From: Acheta domesticus
Lineage: Eukaryota > Arthropoda > Insecta > Orthoptera > Gryllidae
DNA: 64,000 nucleotides
Direction of reading: 5' to 3'
Assembly: GCA_031308135.1 (NCBI GenBank)
Contig: JAHLJT010000631.1
Span: 217,250,611-217,314,610 of the forward strand
How positions within the stretch are numbered: the first letter of the stretch is position 1; each line of letters opens with the position of its first letter. The translations under genes and the position numbers were made by a program. Below the pieces are notes generated by a model. The model was given only the letters and a program-made list of their open reading frames with translations. It searched no databases and was not told the DNA's origin. This document shows positions 45,420 to 57,394 of the stretch, piece after piece.

Positions 45420-45640
45420 TCCGGCGCATTGTGGTCTTTAACGCTTAAATAATCCTTGTTAATTGTACGCGCACTGGCTTTGCGAAATTTCCCCGGGGCT
45501 CCAGGGCGTAATAGATTATCCGAAGCCGCCCTGCCGCCGGCTTTACAGGGGGATACCTAACTCCCTGCCGTCGCTCCTGCTGCTGCATCTGCCCTTAGTG
45601 CCACTGTTCTGGGATTGACTTCTTCGCCGAAGCGATCACC
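45420..45640. other. Unique island with paired-type and homeodomain-like motifs
   Basis: It contains TAATCC (Otx/Bicoid core) with GTTAATTGTACGCG, then CGTAATAGATTATCCGAAGC, in GC-rich non-repetitive sequence. It follows a G-rich simple tract. It is a candidate enhancer or conserved non-coding element, inferred from motifs only. Confidence 0.42.
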
Positions 45641-46460
45641 TAAACGCAGGCATGTACACTTCGTACGGTGTCCAACTTTCTTATTAAAATGTTCATCACG
45701 GAACTCTATTGGTTTCATATTTAGTGTAATTTTGTTGCCATTTTGCTAAACATTTAATATAGACATCAAGTTAGTTTTCGGCAGAAATTGAAGTCAAAAT
45801 TCTCGGTGAGAATAAATTTTTCAAAGGTTTATGGAGTATAATATGTGATATCTTTTGGGTTCCGCTACTGTGCGGCAAACGGTGTTACAGACTTGTATAA
45901 ACGTAGATTCCATCGCACAATTTTCCTTTCTATGTTTTTAAAGAAATTCTCAGAAATATTATAATTTTTCTCATTCACAGTAACGTGCATACATGATGTA
46001 ATTCATAGTTGAAAATGTGGGTGTGAAGAGTCAAAACTTTTGCACGGGTCCAGCTTGTAAATTATTAATTATTGTGTTTAGTTTCACAAATATCATTTCC
46101 CATAAGAGAATCTTAATAATTTTTGCAAGTTAGATAATGGTACAGATCAAGTCAATTATCAGGCTCCTTACTGAGAAGGTAATATTTAAATAGACATATG
46201 GCACTTGAAGAAGAAAAAGAAGAAAGAGAAGAAAAAGGAGAAGAAGTTGATCTGTTTGTGGAACTTCCGGTGAGTTACAAACCTTGGATATCCGGTAAAC
46301 GCGGCGACCTACACGTGGTTGCCATCGTTCGGAGGCCATATTGCCAACTTATTGTGGGCGAAATGCGAGGTCACACGCAGTTTAACCTCTACAAAGATGG
46401 AACCATGCCGCGTCTCCCGTTTGCCGCGTCTCTCACATTCGAGAGTTTTCTATAGCGCGA
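45641..46460. other. AT-rich sequence with a GAA-rich run
   Basis: The GAA-rich run at 46204-46245 opens a plus-strand frame (MALEEEKEEREEK) followed by CTTCCGGTGAGT, a donor-like site. Simple sequence explains the frame better than an exon. No other feature is seen. Confidence 0.35.
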
Positions 46461-46473
46461 AGCGCCTTACCAA

Positions 46474-46512
46474 ATTCGCTATTAAACCACTTTCGAGCCT
46501 CTGCGCACGCGC
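46474..46512. repeat. Left arm of a perfect 39-bp inverted repeat
   Basis: It begins ATTCGCTATTAAACCACTTT and ends CTGCGCACGCGC. It is the exact reverse complement of 46733-46771. The next 10 bp outward also match in part. Confidence 0.9.
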
Positions 46513-46610
46513 ACGGACAGACGGACGGGAACCGTGAAATCGTTGAAACCTCGAAATCGATTTTCCGCAGCATTACATAACTTTTCCTATACGGAAAAGT
46601 AAAAGCACAC
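46513..46610 (+). mobile_element. GACGG-family repeat fragment inside the inverted repeat
   Basis: ACGGACAGACGGACGG is followed by GATTTTCCGCAGCATTACAT and AACTTTTCCTATACGGAAAA, the right end of the GACGG family with its terminal hairpin. It lies in the loop of the 39-bp inverted repeat. Confidence 0.65.
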
Positions 46611-46732
46611 TCTTCAAGCCACAGTTGGGTTAGCGGGTCTCGTTTAGTATGCGTCTTAAGTCACATGATTGTACTCTTTAATTCCGGTGAAATTTCGTTT
46701 TCCGCTCTCACTTGAGCGTAACGTTGTAATTG

Positions 46733-46771
46733 GCGCGTGCGCAGAGGCTCGAAAGTGGTTTAATAGCGAAT
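46733..46771. repeat. Right arm of a perfect 39-bp inverted repeat
   Basis: It begins GCGCGTGCGCAGAGGCTCGA and ends TTAATAGCGAAT, the exact reverse complement of 46474-46512 across a 220-bp loop. Confidence 0.9.
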
Positions 46772-46784
46772 TCGGTGAGGTACT

Positions 46785-47040
46785 CCGTCCGCGGAAGGCT
46801 ACGTCTTCGCCCTGCGGAGTGGGCGCGCCGCCTCGCAGCTGCGGCGCAGCGGTGCGCGGGTGACTGACTCCGCCGGCGACGCATCCGGGCCAGCGCTCGC
46901 CAGCGCTCGCCAGCGCCGCCCCGGGCGCGGGGAACGACTCCTTGTGAAAGGGGCCTTGTGCCTCGGCGCAGGGGGTGTCCGGCCTCGCGCTTATTGTATG
47001 GCTCGCACGTCTGGCAAGTGAGCCTGTGCTGACGCGCTGG
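46785..47040. other. GC-rich island beside a microsatellite
   Basis: It includes short direct repeats (CCAGCGCTCG three times near 46891-46915) and CpG-rich unique sequence, then the AAT microsatellite. No coding domain is seen. It is a candidate CpG-rich regulatory island. Confidence 0.35.
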
Positions 47041-47055
47041 ATACCTGTCCTTTAG

Positions 47056-47090
<35 letters not shown>

Positions 47091-47176
47091 TAACAATAAT
47101 AATAACAATAACAATAATAATAATAACAATAACAATAATAATAATAACAATAATAATAACAATAACAATAATAATA
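47056..47176. repeat. (AAT/AAC)n microsatellite
   Basis: AATAATAAC-type trinucleotide repeats run for about 120 bp. The Leu/Tyr runs on the minus strand are translation artefacts. Confidence 0.95.
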
Positions 47177-47184
47177 AGAAGAGC

Positions 47185-47815
47185 GAAGAGACGCCCCCGT
47201 GGCCGAGATCGCTAAGACAGCAGTGTCGTGACAATCTCGGACCGCAGGGTCGCAGGTTCGACTCCCGCCGCGGACATGGGTGTATTCGTGTAAGTCTATA
47301 TGTGTGTGCCGTCCTTTCACCCCTCACTATCATCATCATTTCATCTACCATACCCCCAGGGCTAACAACCCTGGGAGATAAAAATGGCGTTCAGCTAAAA
47401 TGCTAATCCCCCCCCTAAGAATGGTTCATATCCTGCCACCGAGATAATGTTTCAGAACCCCAGAAAAAGCATGTACGCGTGATCATAATTGGCGTATACG
47501 CGAGACTCAGTGCGTTCAATCTCCGGTCCAGCCATCCAGACCGGGGTTTTCGTGGTTTCCCTCGGTCCTACAGGCGAATGCTAGGAAGAAAGTCCACGGT
47601 CACCTCTCATCATCATGGTATCACCTTATAATTCATAATTCAAGGCTTAACAACCTTTTCTTACCAAGGAATGAAGCCAAAAAGCTGATCCCCATACTGA
47701 CACGCGCTAATCTCTGTCCGGGATAGAATTTGACTCGGCCTCGGAAGAGAACGTGTAGCGTGGTCAGAAATGGTCGATACTTAAATAATAATTAGAACAA
47801 TAATAACAGAAATAA
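47185..47815 (+). mobile_element. tRNA-headed composite SINE (family D)
   Basis: The head has a Leu/Ser-tRNA-like box A (GTGGCCGAGATCGCTAAG) and box B (GGTTCGACTCC) with GCGGACATGG after it. The body contains two related segments, CTAACAACCCTGGGAGA..GCTAATCCCC and CTTAACAACCTTTTC..GCTGATCCCC, about 260 bp apart. A block GGTTTTCGTGGTTTCCCTCG..AGGCGAATGCTAG resembles the shared invertebrate SINE core also seen in family A. It ends in AAT-rich sequence. Confidence 0.65.
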
Positions 47816-47820
47816 TAATA

Positions 47821-48639
47821 CAATAAAATCTGTCTAAATTGGAACCTGTATAAGCCGGAAACCTGCCTTGACGGGAAACTTTCTCCGGCTCTTGAAGTTA
47901 AAAGCATTTTAACACATAAACGGACTTCTGCAACGCGGAAACGAACGGTTTTTCACGTACTGCAGGAAAAAATAATCTTTATAAACTGGAATTTCTGTGA
48001 ATTTATGCAGTTGTCAGAGGCGCGAGATATTCTTAATGAAATGAATGAATTTGCAAGCTTCTTTTAAGTTCTCCATGCTTATGACAAGCAAATTTAGTCG
48101 TGGCAGCCGGACATTGAAGGAGAGGAGCTTCAGCTGACAACGTACAATTCGACTTTGGGGTCGCTTGTCTCTAAAGTGGTTATTTAATACACGTGCACAC
48201 TGCCGTCGAGGAATTTCCTCTCTCCTGACACTCTGATCGTCGAAGGTGTACGGACATGGCTTATATTCACGCGTCTCCCTGCCCCGCGTTGAAAATTACA
48301 GATCCTCGACCAGATTCGCATTATTCAAGACCATGCGATGGCATCCGAAAGTCAGAGTAGTGGCATTGTGCGTTGAAAGAGTCAGCAAGCAGTCCGAATA
48401 CAGCCAGTGATGTATTTTTAACTCAAAACTGTCAATGAAGAATGTTTAATGTTACTTTATTGGTGATTTCTTCCTACATTCCTTCTGTTAATAATAAAGT
48501 CTTGTAGTTTACTACTTTCAGGGCAGAAACGTAAATATCACAAGAGTCATAAAATGGACAATCTTGCCTAAAACGCAAACCTCTCTAAACCGGAATTATT
48601 TGTGTCCCCATCGATTACGGCTTAGACAAATTTTACTGC

Positions 48640-48640
<1 letters not shown>
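47821..48640 (+). mobile_element. pogo/Tigger-like non-autonomous element with terminal repeats
   Basis: The left end CAATAAAATCTGTCTAA and the right end (reverse complement CAGTAAAATTTGTCTAAG) pair at 15 of 17 positions. Both lie in (AAT)n sequence, so TA target sites are present but not informative. Inside, 48290-48480 matches the reverse of 26830-27010. Subterminal motifs repeat the AAGCCGGAAACC theme. No intact transposase remains; the interior may be a decayed 3' coding end. Confidence 0.7.
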
Positions 48641-48678
<38 letters not shown>

Positions 48679-48826
48679 TATTATTATAATTATTATAATT
48701 ATTATTATTATAATTATTATAATTATTATTATAATTATTATTATGATTATTATTATAATTATTATTATGATTATTATTATAATTATAATTATTATAATTA
48801 TTATTATAATAATTATTATTATTATA
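48641..48826. repeat. (AAT)n/(ATT)n self-complementary microsatellite
   Basis: AAT repeats switch to ATT/ATAATT repeats at about 48678, so the first part can pair with the second and form a long hairpin. It lies directly at the right end of the pogo-like element. Confidence 0.9.
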
Positions 48827-51179
48827 AAGAAAATCTATGTAAGAATATGTCTAAACTCTCTGGTAATTGAAAAGACGTAGAAGAGATAACCAATAACATC
48901 GCGTTACTGGTATGAACTTGCGTATTATTGTAGTGGTACTCAAAATCACTACTTCTTATCCTTAGAATGCTGGAGTTGATTTTATATTTTGCGGATATCT
49001 AATACATTTAGTCGTGAATTCAGGGATAATAATAAAAATTAGAGGACTTATTCCGAAAGTATAAGGAAGAAAATGATTTTGAGTAATCAGTTGTCTCATC
49101 CGATGGATAAGGGTGAGTTGGTTCGGAGTAGAAAAGTGAGGAGTCTAATTGCTAAGAAACTCCAAGAATTTACTAATTTAGTTCATGATGTAATGAAGAA
49201 CCTACTTAAGTGTAAGCGCCAGGACCAAATAAAACCATACTTATGATATAAAAGTTTTTGGTGGCAACCACCATAAATTAGCTAATCATTGGTGCTCTTC
49301 TACACCTGAATAATATAACAGACATTACTCATTGGGTTAATATATAATAGCCAAACCAAGAAGACCAAAAATATCGCCCTATCTCTTGCTTGCGAACGAT
49401 GTGAAAAATAATTACATAAGTCTTCAACAAATTAAACTCAGCAGAAAAAATGATGTCATTTGCAATGCAACAAAGTCAGTAAAAAAGTCTACAGGTGTCA
49501 TAAAGAACAATTAATCATTGACTTAGTGGTATATGGTCAAGTATACCCAAAACACCGCAATTTGCGTATGGTGTGTATTGATTAATACACGTGCAAATAT
49601 ACGTCATTTCTGCAACTGTGGCTTTCAAATTAAAATAAGCTTTCAAAGGAGAGTACCACCTAAATCACCTTTGTATTTAGATAGCCTGAAGATATTTGAG
49701 TCGACGAAAAGTCTACTTGAACATCGACTGAATATTGGTGTATAATTTTCGAGGGATATCGAAATGACGTTTGTTCTGGAGAAATATGAATGCTAAATGT
49801 TGTGAAGAGAAAACCGTAGGCAGAGGCCCTTGACTTGAGAAGAAGTAGCTAAGTGAGACAAGCGATGTCGGACGAGGAAACATACAGAGATATTGGAAAG
49901 AGAAAACAAAGGCAGATTATCCAAAGTGAAATACATGAAGTTACTGAGGAATTTTTTCGACGGATACGAAAAGTGTTGGAAGCAAACAGAATGAAAATAA
50001 TGGTATCGAGGGTGTTATTTACTGTCCATGTCATGCGCTCATATTGCCTTATTAAGTAGAGCAGAACCAATATTGAGACTTACAACGGAAGGTGAGAGTT
50101 TTAAGGTGAAAGGCGCACATGCATCACCCGAAGTGTTCAGATGAAGTCTCTACATTACTAAGAAATACGGATGGAAGAGGAATGATGAACATTGAATGTT
50201 CGAATTTGATCTTTAAATTTTAAAGGATATTTTGTACGAGTAGATAGCACATTCTTGACTTGAAAAGTTTTCTCAAAAACGGCTTCTACGTGTTTCTTTA
50301 CATCCATTGTTTAAAATAATATTATGCCTATTGAAATGGAGGGAAAATGTTTCAAGAGAACATCTGAACTTACGACAATTACAAATGCTTAATTATTATC
50401 GCGACTCTCATACACATTATATAATAAATGTATATAATCTTAGAGATTTAGTTCTTGATGCAATCGATTTTGCAATATTAGGATTTTAATTTCCACCATT
50501 TAACGCCCACAGATTTGCGATCCTAAATGAAAGTTCTGGAAATTAGTGTGTTAAAAATCCCACATAAATGATTTTTAGCATATCAATAGTTTTTCACATG
50601 CTTTAAATATAATTGATTTAATTGTGCAAACATATCTCATCAGAATTTTCTCCAAAACAGCTCAAAACAGCTCTGTGAATTTTTGTCTCCCTTGAATACT
50701 TACTTTTAAAATGTATTTCATGATTCGATACACACATCTTTAGGCTATTAAGGGAAATATTTATTTACCTAATATTTGTACTTTTAAAACTCCTGTTACA
50801 ATTGTATATCTAACAATTTGAGAAAGAAGCTATCTAAACTGTAAGAAATTAATATAAATAAGTTATATTTTTACCTTCAAAAATGTAAGACAGCGAGTTA
50901 CTGAGTTAATGACAATGCGAAGGAAGTTGTCCTTCTGAGGATACGTTAAAAATACCTAAAATAGAGGGAAGTGGGAAGAAGACACCAAAAGATACACCAG
51001 GGTGACACCTATTCAAGATACGAAACCATCTTAATTTCCTGAAAATTCGCTGAAAAATTTACATTTTGTCTTAAATATTTAATTTCGTACTAAAATACTA
51101 TTGTTATGTCGATAAATGACGATTGCTGAGGATAATAAAGATGCACGCCCTGACCATATTCAGTCACTGATTTTGGCCA
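48827..51179. other. AT-rich gene-free sequence
   Basis: No supported feature was found. The overlapping frames at 49849-50070 on both strands have no recognisable domain. Confidence 0.5.
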
Positions 51180-51413
51180 CAGGTCCAGCGGCGGATGTCC
51201 CACTGCGCTCGCCAGAATAGCCCTCCTAACCTCAATCGCGCCTTTGGAGCGCAGTTGAGCGCGGCACGGTGGCGGTGGCGGCATTTGCGAAACGGGCGTC
51301 GTGTTTCGCCGTGTCGCTTACGGCGCACTGCGCTGCGCTGTTCTCGGGCTCTGCCCCCGCGCCCCGGGCGACCGTCTCGGCCGCCTGCACTCGGCCACCA
51401 CCATCGCCACCGC
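51180..51413. other. GC-rich unique island left of the CCA array
   Basis: Non-repetitive GC-rich sequence with AACCTCAATCGCG and GGAGCGCAGTTGAGCGCGGC. A motif GGGCGTCGTGTTTCGCCGTG lies close to the array. It is a candidate regulatory island. The frames here run straight into the repeat and are not genes. Confidence 0.38.
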
Positions 51414-52010
51414 CTTCTACACCACCACCACCATCACTACCGCCACCACTACCACCATTACCACCACCATCACTGCCACAACCACCACCACTACCAACAC
51501 CACCACCACTACCACCACTACCACCACCACCATTACCACCACCACCACCACCACCACCACCACCACCACTACCACCACTACCACCACCACCACTACCACC
51601 ACTACCACCACTACCACCACCACCACCACTACCACCCACTACCACCACTACCACCACTACCACCACCACTACGACCTTTACCACCACTACCACCACCACT
51701 ACCACCATTACCACCACTACCACCACCACCACCACTACCAACACCATCACCACTACCACCACCACCACCCACCACCACTGCCACCACTACCACCACTACC
51801 ACCACTACCACCACTACCACCACTACCACCACTACCACCACTTCCACCACCACCATCACTACCGCCACCACTACCACCATTACCACCACCATTACACCAC
51901 CATCACTGCCACAACCACCACCACTACCACCACTACCACCACCACCACTACCACCAAGACTACCACCACCACTACCACCACCATCAGCATCACCACTACT
52001 GCCGCCGCCG
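51414..52010. repeat. (CCA)n/(CCACTA)n trinucleotide array
   Basis: About 600 bp of CCACCA and CCACTACCA repeats occur, with CCATCACTGCC variants. A segment of variants (CCATCACTACCGCCACCACT..) occurs twice, near 51437 and 51856, which suggests an internal duplication of about 420 bp. The long His, Pro, Thr and Val frames on both strands are artefacts. Confidence 0.92.
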
Positions 52011-52700
52011 TTGCCACAGGCCGCAACCACAGCCATCACCTTCGCCGTCGCCGCCGTCTCCGTCTCTGTTTCTGTATCTCGGTCTTGCAATCCCACTCTT
52101 TCTTCCGTCGGTGTCCCTGCTCTGACTCCGCTACCACCTAAGCTGCCTCAGTACCCGTCGCCCTCGCTTACCACGTCAGCGCCCCTGATTTCCTTATCCG
52201 CTCTCGGCCTCTCGGCATGGCCTCTCGCACGGCCTCTATCTCCATCTCCCTTTCTATCTCCGTCTCCGTCTTTGCTTACGCTTTGGTCTCCGCCACTTTT
52301 TTCTTCACTTCCGCGTCTTTCTTCTCAGCATTCGACTCCTTCCCCGCCTCAGCGGCCTCGATTGTTTTTCTCCATCCTTGCCTCTTTCCTTCTCCACCTC
52401 CATCTCCGCCACCTCCTTCTCCGCCTTCACCGGTTTCTTCTCCTCCTCCTTTCTTCTGCAACTCCTCCTCTTTCTTCTCCGCCTTCGCTTCAGTCAAACC
52501 CTCCGCTCCCTCCTCCTCCTTATGTCTCCACCACTGTTTTTGAATGTACCTTCACCTTCATCTGCACATCCACATTCTATGCCATAACACCGACATGTTC
52601 CCTCCTCTTTCCTGATCACCGTCCTCTCCCAGTTCCAGCCACCGTTGCCGACTACACCGCTGGTCCCATTCTCTTCCCTCTTACAGAAATATAAAATAAT
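52011..52700. repeat. Pyrimidine-rich low-complexity tract
   Basis: The plus strand is rich in TCTCC, CTTTC and CCTTCTCC for several hundred bases beyond the CCA array. Reading frames here (52217-52543 and others) have Ser/Pro/Phe bias and no domains. Confidence 0.75.
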
Positions 52701-53269
52701 AAACACATCCTAACTTACGTAGCATCCAACTGACTCAAAAACAGCTCTAAAATTACGAACACACGATGACCCTGGATCATTCTCAACGGCTGTGTCCAAC
52801 ATTGAGCACTTTTGGTGTCGTCCTGCCTGCCCCACAAGATCGTTACGGCTATTTTTTGAAGCATTTATTCATACATTGCTGGTTTCTTCTCCATTTCTTG
52901 TTTTGTATTCAATGTAAAATCCCCTCTCATCTGGTAATGCAGTTTGAAACATCATAATTTGAGATGTACGTGTAAGAATCAAATCATAATAAACATGTTA
53001 CAGAATATTATCAACTGGAAAATAATCGTGCTAATATGAATTTTAGACGCTATTTTAGCGGCAAGAAAAAATACATTGGTTAATATTCCTGTCATATCGT
53101 ATTCCCTTCCAAGAAATGTTGTTCATAGAAATACCTCCTTTGACGCGGCAACGTTACTAAAAGCACTATAAAATAGCAAATTACAAAGTGAAGGTGAAAG
53201 TAGGTGAAACAAACCGTGCTAGAAATAGTTCCGCTTATCATTTCATAAGCATCATGATGGCGTCTGTTT
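52701..53269. other. AT-rich gene-free sequence
   Basis: No supported feature was found. Confidence 0.5.
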
Positions 53270-53600
53270 CTAACAAGTTATTAAAACGAACGCTATTTCC
53301 TTCGGCGACGTGTATCTCGACTAACGACGTACACAACGTGTACCGCTTTACGAGGTCTGCTCCGTCGTAATGGCTTTCTCAGCGACGCAGGTGCTGCTGT
53401 AAAGCCAGACATCACTGAGGGTACGAGGCGTAATGTCGCCGGCTTTGTTGCGAGTTGCGCCCGGAAAATGGGGCGACGCCGACGGGGAACCGGGCGTTCG
53501 CGGCCGCTTTTTGCTTCTGAACCGCGCCCGCCCGAATGACAAAACGCGACGCGTAGCACGCGAGAGAGTATTTATTTGCGAAAGCAAGCAAGAAGGTGAT
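53270..53600. other. CpG-rich unique island
   Basis: This is GC- and CpG-rich sequence with ACGACGTACACAACGTGTAC, GTAAAGCCAGACATCACTGA and ACGCGACGCGTAGCACGCG, followed by TATTTATTTGCG. Opposing frames cover it on both strands without a domain. It is a candidate regulatory element. Confidence 0.38.
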
Positions 53601-55429
53601 TCGACGTAGGGAATGGGGGGTTCGTTCGAAGCTCAGCCAACCTGCTACTGTGGCAGAAGTCGACAAATAGCCTCGCATTGTTCCGTTGGGATTACGGGAA
53701 ATTACGTTGCGTTCTGTCTTGCTCGAAGACTAGTGAGTCTCGGTGGGACTATAAGCGCGCGAATGAGTTGCAGTTCGCTTCTAAATTGGCATACGGTAGC
53801 ATGAAATGCGGTGTTGAACACGAAAGGTTCCATTTTTGCGCTGATGAAACTTATTCTTCAACCAACCTGCTCGTTAAGTGAATTACTGATTTAGTTTATG
53901 AGGCGTTTGAAATCTTATTTCAAACTCAAATCAATGTGTATTAAAACATTATTATGATATCACAATTAAGATTTTGAATATTTTATTATGAGGAAAGTTT
54001 CTCTTACATTTTTTGAAATTGAATTTTTTACAGATTGATAAAGCATAGGACAGAACACTTTTGGCGGGCATGCTCCATAAGCGACTACCAATTCTATTTT
54101 TCTTTTTACGTTTAGCGTTTCTAGGAGTTTAGGATTTCATGGAGTTGAAGGTTCACTTCCCGCTGTGCCTGTCAGAATCGCATTTTTTAAGTGTACTGAA
54201 TCGCGAATCTAGAATTTGATTGTTCATTAATATTGCTCTTGTGTCTGTTCTACATTATCACTACATTTAAAATCACCACACATTCGCGTAGAAGTCTATT
54301 CGTCACGTAAACCCTAAACGCTACGGACAAGTTTGTACATGGTAGTGACTCAACCATGTCAAATGTGGGAGTAATCAATAAGCTACATCTGCATATTAGG
54401 TTTATAAAAAAGCAATGTAAGCTTTTAATTTGTTAAGAAATGTCAAAATATAGGGAACTCAAAACAGTTGGTGCATCATTTCATCAAGTAATTTATTGTC
54501 ACATAGCACGCTGTTTATATTGTGAATTTCTTATTCTGTGGGGATTCTTGTGTTGTCTATATATTTAGGCAGGAGAAATACTTTCCCACGTTGTGTATCT
54601 CGTTCCTTGACTCGTCATCACTATTTTCTTTCCTTTCACTTTCTCTCTGTTCATCTCTTCTCTCTCACAGACGCATACTTTTGCAAAATGTCACATCACT
54701 GGAAAACGTAAATGTGCTGTCGTGGTAAAAAAACTTCATTGCCGTTATTTGTAAAAGACTTTCCAAAACAAAATTGAGGCTTCATGTTAAAGCCTCTTCA
54801 AATGAAGTTTAAAATGAATGCGCTCTAACAACTCAGAGAACAGCAGAGGAATTAAATAAGCTTCCAACAAAAAATAGATGCATCTTTTAAAAGCACCTTC
54901 TCCGAAGACATGGATGATGGAACAGACCGACAGACAGAATTTTAAAACAACAAGATCTTCAAATCGTATTCTTCGCCTATTTATAATTTTTCCCAAATAA
55001 TATTATTATAAGAAATTTAATAATAAATCACTGGGAATGTAAAAGGTAGAAAAGATTCAATGAAAATATAATATGTTGATTCAATGGAATCTAATGTTCG
55101 TTCTCGACGGTATAAAAAGAAAACCTAAAGAGACCATTGTGTGAGAATAAGGAGCCGGCCAAATGAAGTTCATTGGAAGAAAATCCTGGTTCGGAATGTC
55201 TAATACTGCAAACAAAATGACAATAAACACACATTATAGGAGAAGGCGCAGCAATGTCAATGATGATGCAGGTAGAGAAAACTACAGCAACAACTACTCA
55301 TTACGTTGCAGCACGTGATGATGCAGAGAATACGATAGGAAATATCAGTGACGACTACCATGACGACAACAACCAACGGTGACGAGAACGAAAAAAAATA
55401 GTGTCAGCGATGGAGACGATGCACGGTTG
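53601..55429. other. AT-rich gene-free sequence
   Basis: No supported gene was found. Short trinucleotide-like GACGAC runs appear at 55353-55456 just left of the next island. Confidence 0.5.
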
Positions 55430-55660
55430 AGACTTTGACGAAGACGACGACGACAACGTTGTGCAGCGTCCGTCCTCCGTCGCGAGCTTTTTAATTCCCC
55501 TCATTTATGCGCAGTAAAAGACATGGCAGGTCTTTTGTGCTGCCTTGGCCGAGGCGCGCAGCCCGCCGCCTCCGCCTTGTAATCACGCGCACCGTTCAAA
55601 TTGCATTTTCACAAACGAGAACGGTGCGCAGTAGGCTTCCTACGGCCCCGCCGCCCCCGC
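55430..55660. other. GC-rich unique island with palindrome
   Basis: It contains TTTTTAATTCCCCTCATTTATGCG and, at 55587-55629, an inverted repeat GCGCACCGTTC / GAACGGTGCGC (perfect 11-bp arms, 21-bp spacer). The sequence is non-repetitive and precedes an 18-bp C-rich minisatellite. It is a candidate conserved non-coding element. Confidence 0.42.
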
Positions 55661-55734
55661 TGCCACCACCGCTGCTGCCCCCGCGCTCCCGCCGCCGGCT
55701 CCGCTGCTTCCGCCGGCCCCGAACCCCCCCGCCC

Positions 55735-55866
55735 CCGCCGTCCTCACGGCCCCCGCCGTCCTCACCGCCCTCGCCGTCCTCACCGCCCTCGCCGTCCTCA
55801 CCGCCCTCGCCGTCCTCACCGCCCTCGCCGTCCTCACCGCCCTCGCCGTCCTCACCGCCCTCACCA
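55735..55866. repeat. 18-bp minisatellite CCGCCCTCGCCGTCCTCA
   Basis: About seven tandem copies of CCGCCCTCGCCGTCCTCA lie within a wider C-rich region (55645-55930). Pro/Ser and Gly/Glu frames on the two strands derive from it. Confidence 0.95.
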
Positions 55867-55930
55867 CCCTTGCTCGCCCCGCCGCCCCCGCCCCCGCCGC
55901 CACCGCCGCCACCCTCACCATCTTCCACCT

Positions 55931-57394
55931 CCTCTGCTCTCCCTGCCACCGCCGGCCGCACTCGCTGCAGCTGCCTCACCAACCCTGTAACCGTTTTTCC
56001 GTAGTTAAAAAACAAGTGCTTCTATCCACTATGCGAGTGTCCTCACCCCAACTTTTCATAATTTGTGTTGTTTTTTTTTACATACTTGATTTGGTTTACT
56101 CATTCTCTTTTGTTGCTATATACAAGTCTTTTGTGTCTTTTTACTTTCGTTTGTTGTTGTTTTTAGGTTTTGGGGGTTTCATTCTCATTGTTTGTTGACT
56201 TCTGTACCTTAGTCCTCATGAGAGATACCTGGGCGGAAATGAACTGGACCTGAATGAAGATAAAGGATGATTGCGTACTACGTTTTTGTTGATGCTGTGT
56301 AAGGTTTTCGACAAATACCAGGCTCTAATCTACACTAATTTAAATGTCTATTGTAGTCTTGAGCGTTGCTTACGGTTGCAGAACAACGATAATAGACATT
56401 ATTTTGTAATATTATATAACTCCCGACATGACGGGATTTCATTTTACAACGCCTAAAGTGGCATCTCTAATAACCAACCATAACTTTAGAAAATATTTAT
56501 ATTCTATGGCAGATTCTTATGGAGGAATAAAACGTCGTTAGTGTGTTAGGAATCAACATAATCCATCTGGATTTATGATATTTATTGCGTCTATAATCTA
56601 TCATATTCATTCTAAATATCTGCCGTACAATGTACATACATACATAATAGATTTCATGAATAGATAGATTTTATAATGTATAAAAATGCTACTATATAGC
56701 AGAATTTTCCACCAAAGGTGCTTCATTTACATCCAAATGTATCTCTAATAATGCAAAATATTGTATCAGTTTATCTGGTTCAGTTATCACAATTTTAGAC
56801 CATGGAGACATATTCTTTCTAAACATTACATGCAACTAAATATCATGAAAAATATCTGTGTAGACAACACTGCATTTGTAATATTTGGATTCATTTCACA
56901 TTGAATACTAGATTTAATATATTATGAATTTTCCCCTTTCAACAAGTTCCTCTTCTTACATTTACTTTTTGCCACCTTTGCTTACTCTCCATCCTTCTAT
57001 CCCTCCGTCCATAATATACGTTCGTGATGGGGAAAAGTAGAACTTAATAGTAATAAAAATAAACCTCCAAAATATATCACACAGAATCTTTTTTCTTTTT
57101 TTCCACAATCCCCTTTGTCATGTTTTTAAGTTCTTTTAACCAATAAAGTTTCCTAAAACATGTTTATAATATCCCTAGAGTTTCTTAAAATCTGTTTCCT
57201 ACACCGCCAGGTCGAAGACATTCCACCTCCGTCGTTAGTATATTTCACTATTCGCGCGAGCAATCACAAACAAATTTAAATTCCTAAGGCACAGGTGAAC
57301 ACAGGTTCCTTCCCATCCCCCCTAATTCAAATGCAATTCGCAGTTAACAATTTTCAGATATGTGCTAGCGCAGTGTAGGCCATAGTTCATTCGA
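55931..57394. other. AT-rich gene-free sequence
   Basis: No supported gene was found in this stretch. Confidence 0.5.

Noticed and set aside
46200..46275. Possible small exon MALEEEKEEREEK with donor-like GGTGAGT
   Set aside because: The coding look is explained by a GAA microsatellite. There is no acceptor or homology.
47052..47351. Leu-run and Tyr-run minus-strand frames
   Set aside because: Pure translation of the AAT/AAC microsatellite joined to SINE sequence.
51195..52694. 499-residue plus-strand open frame and several His/Pro/Thr/Val-rich frames
   Set aside because: They are translations of the CCA trinucleotide array and the pyrimidine tract. They occur in all phases and both strands and have no domains.
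55507..56015. Pro/Ser-rich and Gly/Glu-rich frames around 55.6-56.0 kb
   Set aside because: They follow the 18-bp minisatellite period (six residues) on both strands.
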